Assembly (NCBI GenBank): GCA_027365715.1
Contig: DAHXLZ010000221.1
Span: 1-6,209, forward strand
Source: Methanomassiliicoccales archaeon
Lineage (GTDB): Archaea > Thermoplasmatota > Thermoplasmata > Sysuiplasmatales > Sysuiplasmataceae
Direction: 5' to 3'
Length of the DNA: 6,209 bases
Numbering within the stretch: position 1 is the stretch's first letter; the number at the start of each line of letters is the position of its first letter. Below, piece by piece: positions 5,210-6,209 of the stretch. The notes beneath the pieces are model-generated. The model did not search any database. It saw only the letters and a program-made list of their open reading frames with translations, and was not told where the DNA came from. Made by a program: the position numbers and the translations under genes.

Positions 5210-5922
5210 TGATGGTTGTGAAACACCGTGCAAATGATAAAATCGGAACGATGGACAGATTCCTGACAGTAATGCGGTTGTGGCTGGGAGAGGTAAGGGA
5301 CGAGCTGGCAGAGGCAATTTCAATACTCTCTAGCGCAGGACTCTCGGGCACCTGGTGGGCAGACCGGTTAAAGAAAAATATGGAGTGTGATGAGGGCCCG
5401 TCCACAAGTCTTGATAGTGCCTTTACCGGCGAGGAATCGACGACTCTGCTGGAGATAGCGTTCTGGTCCGGATGGCTCAAGGGCGAAAAGGACATCATGG
5501 AGCGCATAACAGGCGTTGCCAGTGACATCAGAGGCGGGAGGAACTTGGATCACAGAGATGCAACACTCTCCTCATTTGGCCTGAAACTCTCTGATTGCGC
5601 AGATACGGCTGAAGAGGCGAATATCACCTCTCTCGCTTCTGAAATGGTTGCAGAAATGGAGAAAAAAAGCTACAGGCCGGAGATTGAAATGATTTCAATA
5701 TCTCTTTCATCGGCCATAGATGGATGTGGGTCTGCAACTGATATTTTTCCAGTGGAATCAAAAAGGGAACTGGACGACTTTGTATCCAATGGATCTACCA
5801 CTTCCCTCACCATGCTGTCGTTCAATTGCGGGCTGCTCGCCGGGAGGCTCATTCAGGCATCACAGAGCAGAATACGCTCTGAATTCATAGTAGACGAGGA
5901 CAGAAAAGGAGAGGGTGTCTGA
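5209..5922 (+). CDS. Unrecognised soluble protein of the transfer operon, with probable internal duplication
   Basis: I do not recognise this 237-residue protein. It has no signal peptide or membrane helix, is acidic and mostly helical by composition, and has no visible catalytic or metal-binding motif. Two regions look related: about 36-100 and 162-222. Each starts with an S-S-A segment (ISILSSA; SISLSSA), passes through a variable linker with an acidic stretch, and ends with a Thr/Ser-rich lead-in, an F-x-x-G-x-L-x-G motif (85-92 and 205-212) and a helix ending in R-I. The middle part (103-152) is a separate Ala/Glu-rich helix region. The start codon overlaps the virB4 stop by one base (TAATG) behind a good ribosome binding site, so it is co-translated with the ATPase and probably a cytoplasmic accessory of the machine, for instance an adaptor or chaperone; that role is inferred from position only. 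Confidence 0.85.
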   Translation: MMVVKHRANDKIGTMDRFLTVMRLWLGEVRDELAEAISILSSAGLSGTWWADRLKKNMECDEGPSTSLDSAFTGEESTTLLEIAFWSGWLKGEKDIMERITGVASDIRGGRNLDHRDATLSSFGLKLSDCADTAEEANITSLASEMVAEMEKKSYRPEIEMISISLSSAIDGCGSATDIFPVESKRELDDFVSNGSTTSLTMLSFNCGLLAGRLIQASQSRIRSEFIVDEDRKGEGV

Positions 5923-5990
5923 TGTCATTTAAAATGAACATAACAGCGCGGCCTTCGCCTGTACCGTATATTTCAGCAAGCGCACTGCTT

Positions 5991-6209
5991 TCACTTATTG
6001 CGGCAATTCAATTCCATATGACGAATTCTGTGCTGCGGACGTTGTTCCACAATCTTCCACAATATGTTTACTTTCTGCAACTTTCTCATGACTTCCTCGC
6101 TTGGGCGAACAGGATTCCATTCGAGTATGACTCTACCATTGCTGTCTATGAATTCCACCTTCTTTGATCCTGTAACGCTCGAAAAGAGACCGCTCTTTGT
6201 TACACGTAT
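5991..6209 (-). CDS. Unrecognised protein, C-terminal end only (continues beyond the right edge)
   Basis: An open minus-strand frame enters from the right edge and runs 72 residues to a stop at 5991-5993. The text reads like real protein: strand-like KKVEFIDSNGRVILEW (16-31) followed by a charged helix PSEEVMRKLQKVNILWKIVE (36-55) and a basic tail. There are no membrane segments and no motif I can name. It would be convergent with the transfer operon, 68 bases beyond the end of the 237-residue gene. An overlapping plus-strand frame (5922-6167) competes for the same DNA; I favour the minus strand because its residue composition is balanced, while the plus frame is rich in Phe, His and Leu as antisense frames often are. 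No start is visible, so length and function are open. Confidence 0.6.
   Translation of the reverse strand: MRVTKSGLFSSVTGSKKVEFIDSNGRVILEWNPVRPSEEVMRKLQKVNILWKIVEQRPQHRIRHMELNCRNK

Noticed and set aside
4868..5323. Minus-strand frame of 151 codons opposite the end of virB4
   Set aside because: It is antisense to the conserved C-terminal region of virB4, has no start signals, and shows no recognisable motif.
5922..6167. Plus-strand 81-residue frame following the last operon gene in a TGATG overlap
   Set aside because: It overlaps a more protein-like minus-strand C-terminus and has a Phe/His/Leu-rich composition typical of antisense frames. The good ribosome site keeps it possible, so it is recorded as a finding and not as a gene.
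1..6209. CRISPR arrays, insertion sequences, rRNA, complete tRNAs
   Set aside because: No regularly spaced repeats, no transposase-like frame and no RNA-gene signatures were seen on either strand by eye.

Overview
The window looks like archaeal chromosomal or integrated-element DNA. Coding density is high and the genes overlap by a few bases. AT-rich TATA-like boxes sit about 25 bp before start codons, one gene appears leaderless, several starts are preceded by GGTGA/AGGAGG-type ribosome binding sites, and ATA, AGA and AGG codons are frequent. A PrgI-type gene beside a VirB4 gene, with no outer-membrane secretion genes, also fits a cell with one membrane. Thermoplasmatota or a related euryarchaeal lineage is my best guess; the sequence does not prove it.

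Left part (1-766), minus strand: a GNAT N-acetyltransferase cut by the window edge, then a small Cys-rich, probably zinc-binding protein. A divergent control region of about 90-150 bp follows, holding TATA-like boxes facing both ways and a perfect 14-bp palindrome (717-730).

Centre (767-5922), plus strand: a probable ribbon-helix-helix DNA-binding protein comes first. After an AT-rich promoter region there is a tight cluster: a VirB2/TrbC-like pilin with signal peptide and two membrane helices; a 35-residue single-helix membrane microprotein; a VirB6/TrbL-like polytopic channel protein with a basic tail; a PrgI/VirB3-like membrane protein with an unusual C-terminal domain; a VirB4 ATPase with intact Walker motifs; and an unrecognised soluble protein with a probable internal duplication. 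Gaps are 3 bases (pilin to microprotein), 0 bases (microprotein to VirB6) and 5 bases (PrgI to VirB4), and the other junctions overlap by 1 to 8 bases, so this is almost certainly one transcript and one machine: the inner-membrane core of a type IV secretion/conjugation or DNA-import apparatus. The channel would be VirB6-like plus PrgI, VirB4 the motor, and the pilin the surface fibre. No VirD4 coupling protein and no relaxase are visible here, so DNA export and DNA import cannot be told apart from this window.

Right edge (5991-6209): the C-terminal end of a minus-strand gene, convergent with the transfer cluster and unrecognised.

The most interesting points are the apparent shift of a VirB4 N-terminal subdomain into the PrgI-like gene, the microprotein, the duplicated unknown protein at the end of the operon, and the palindromic divergent control region.
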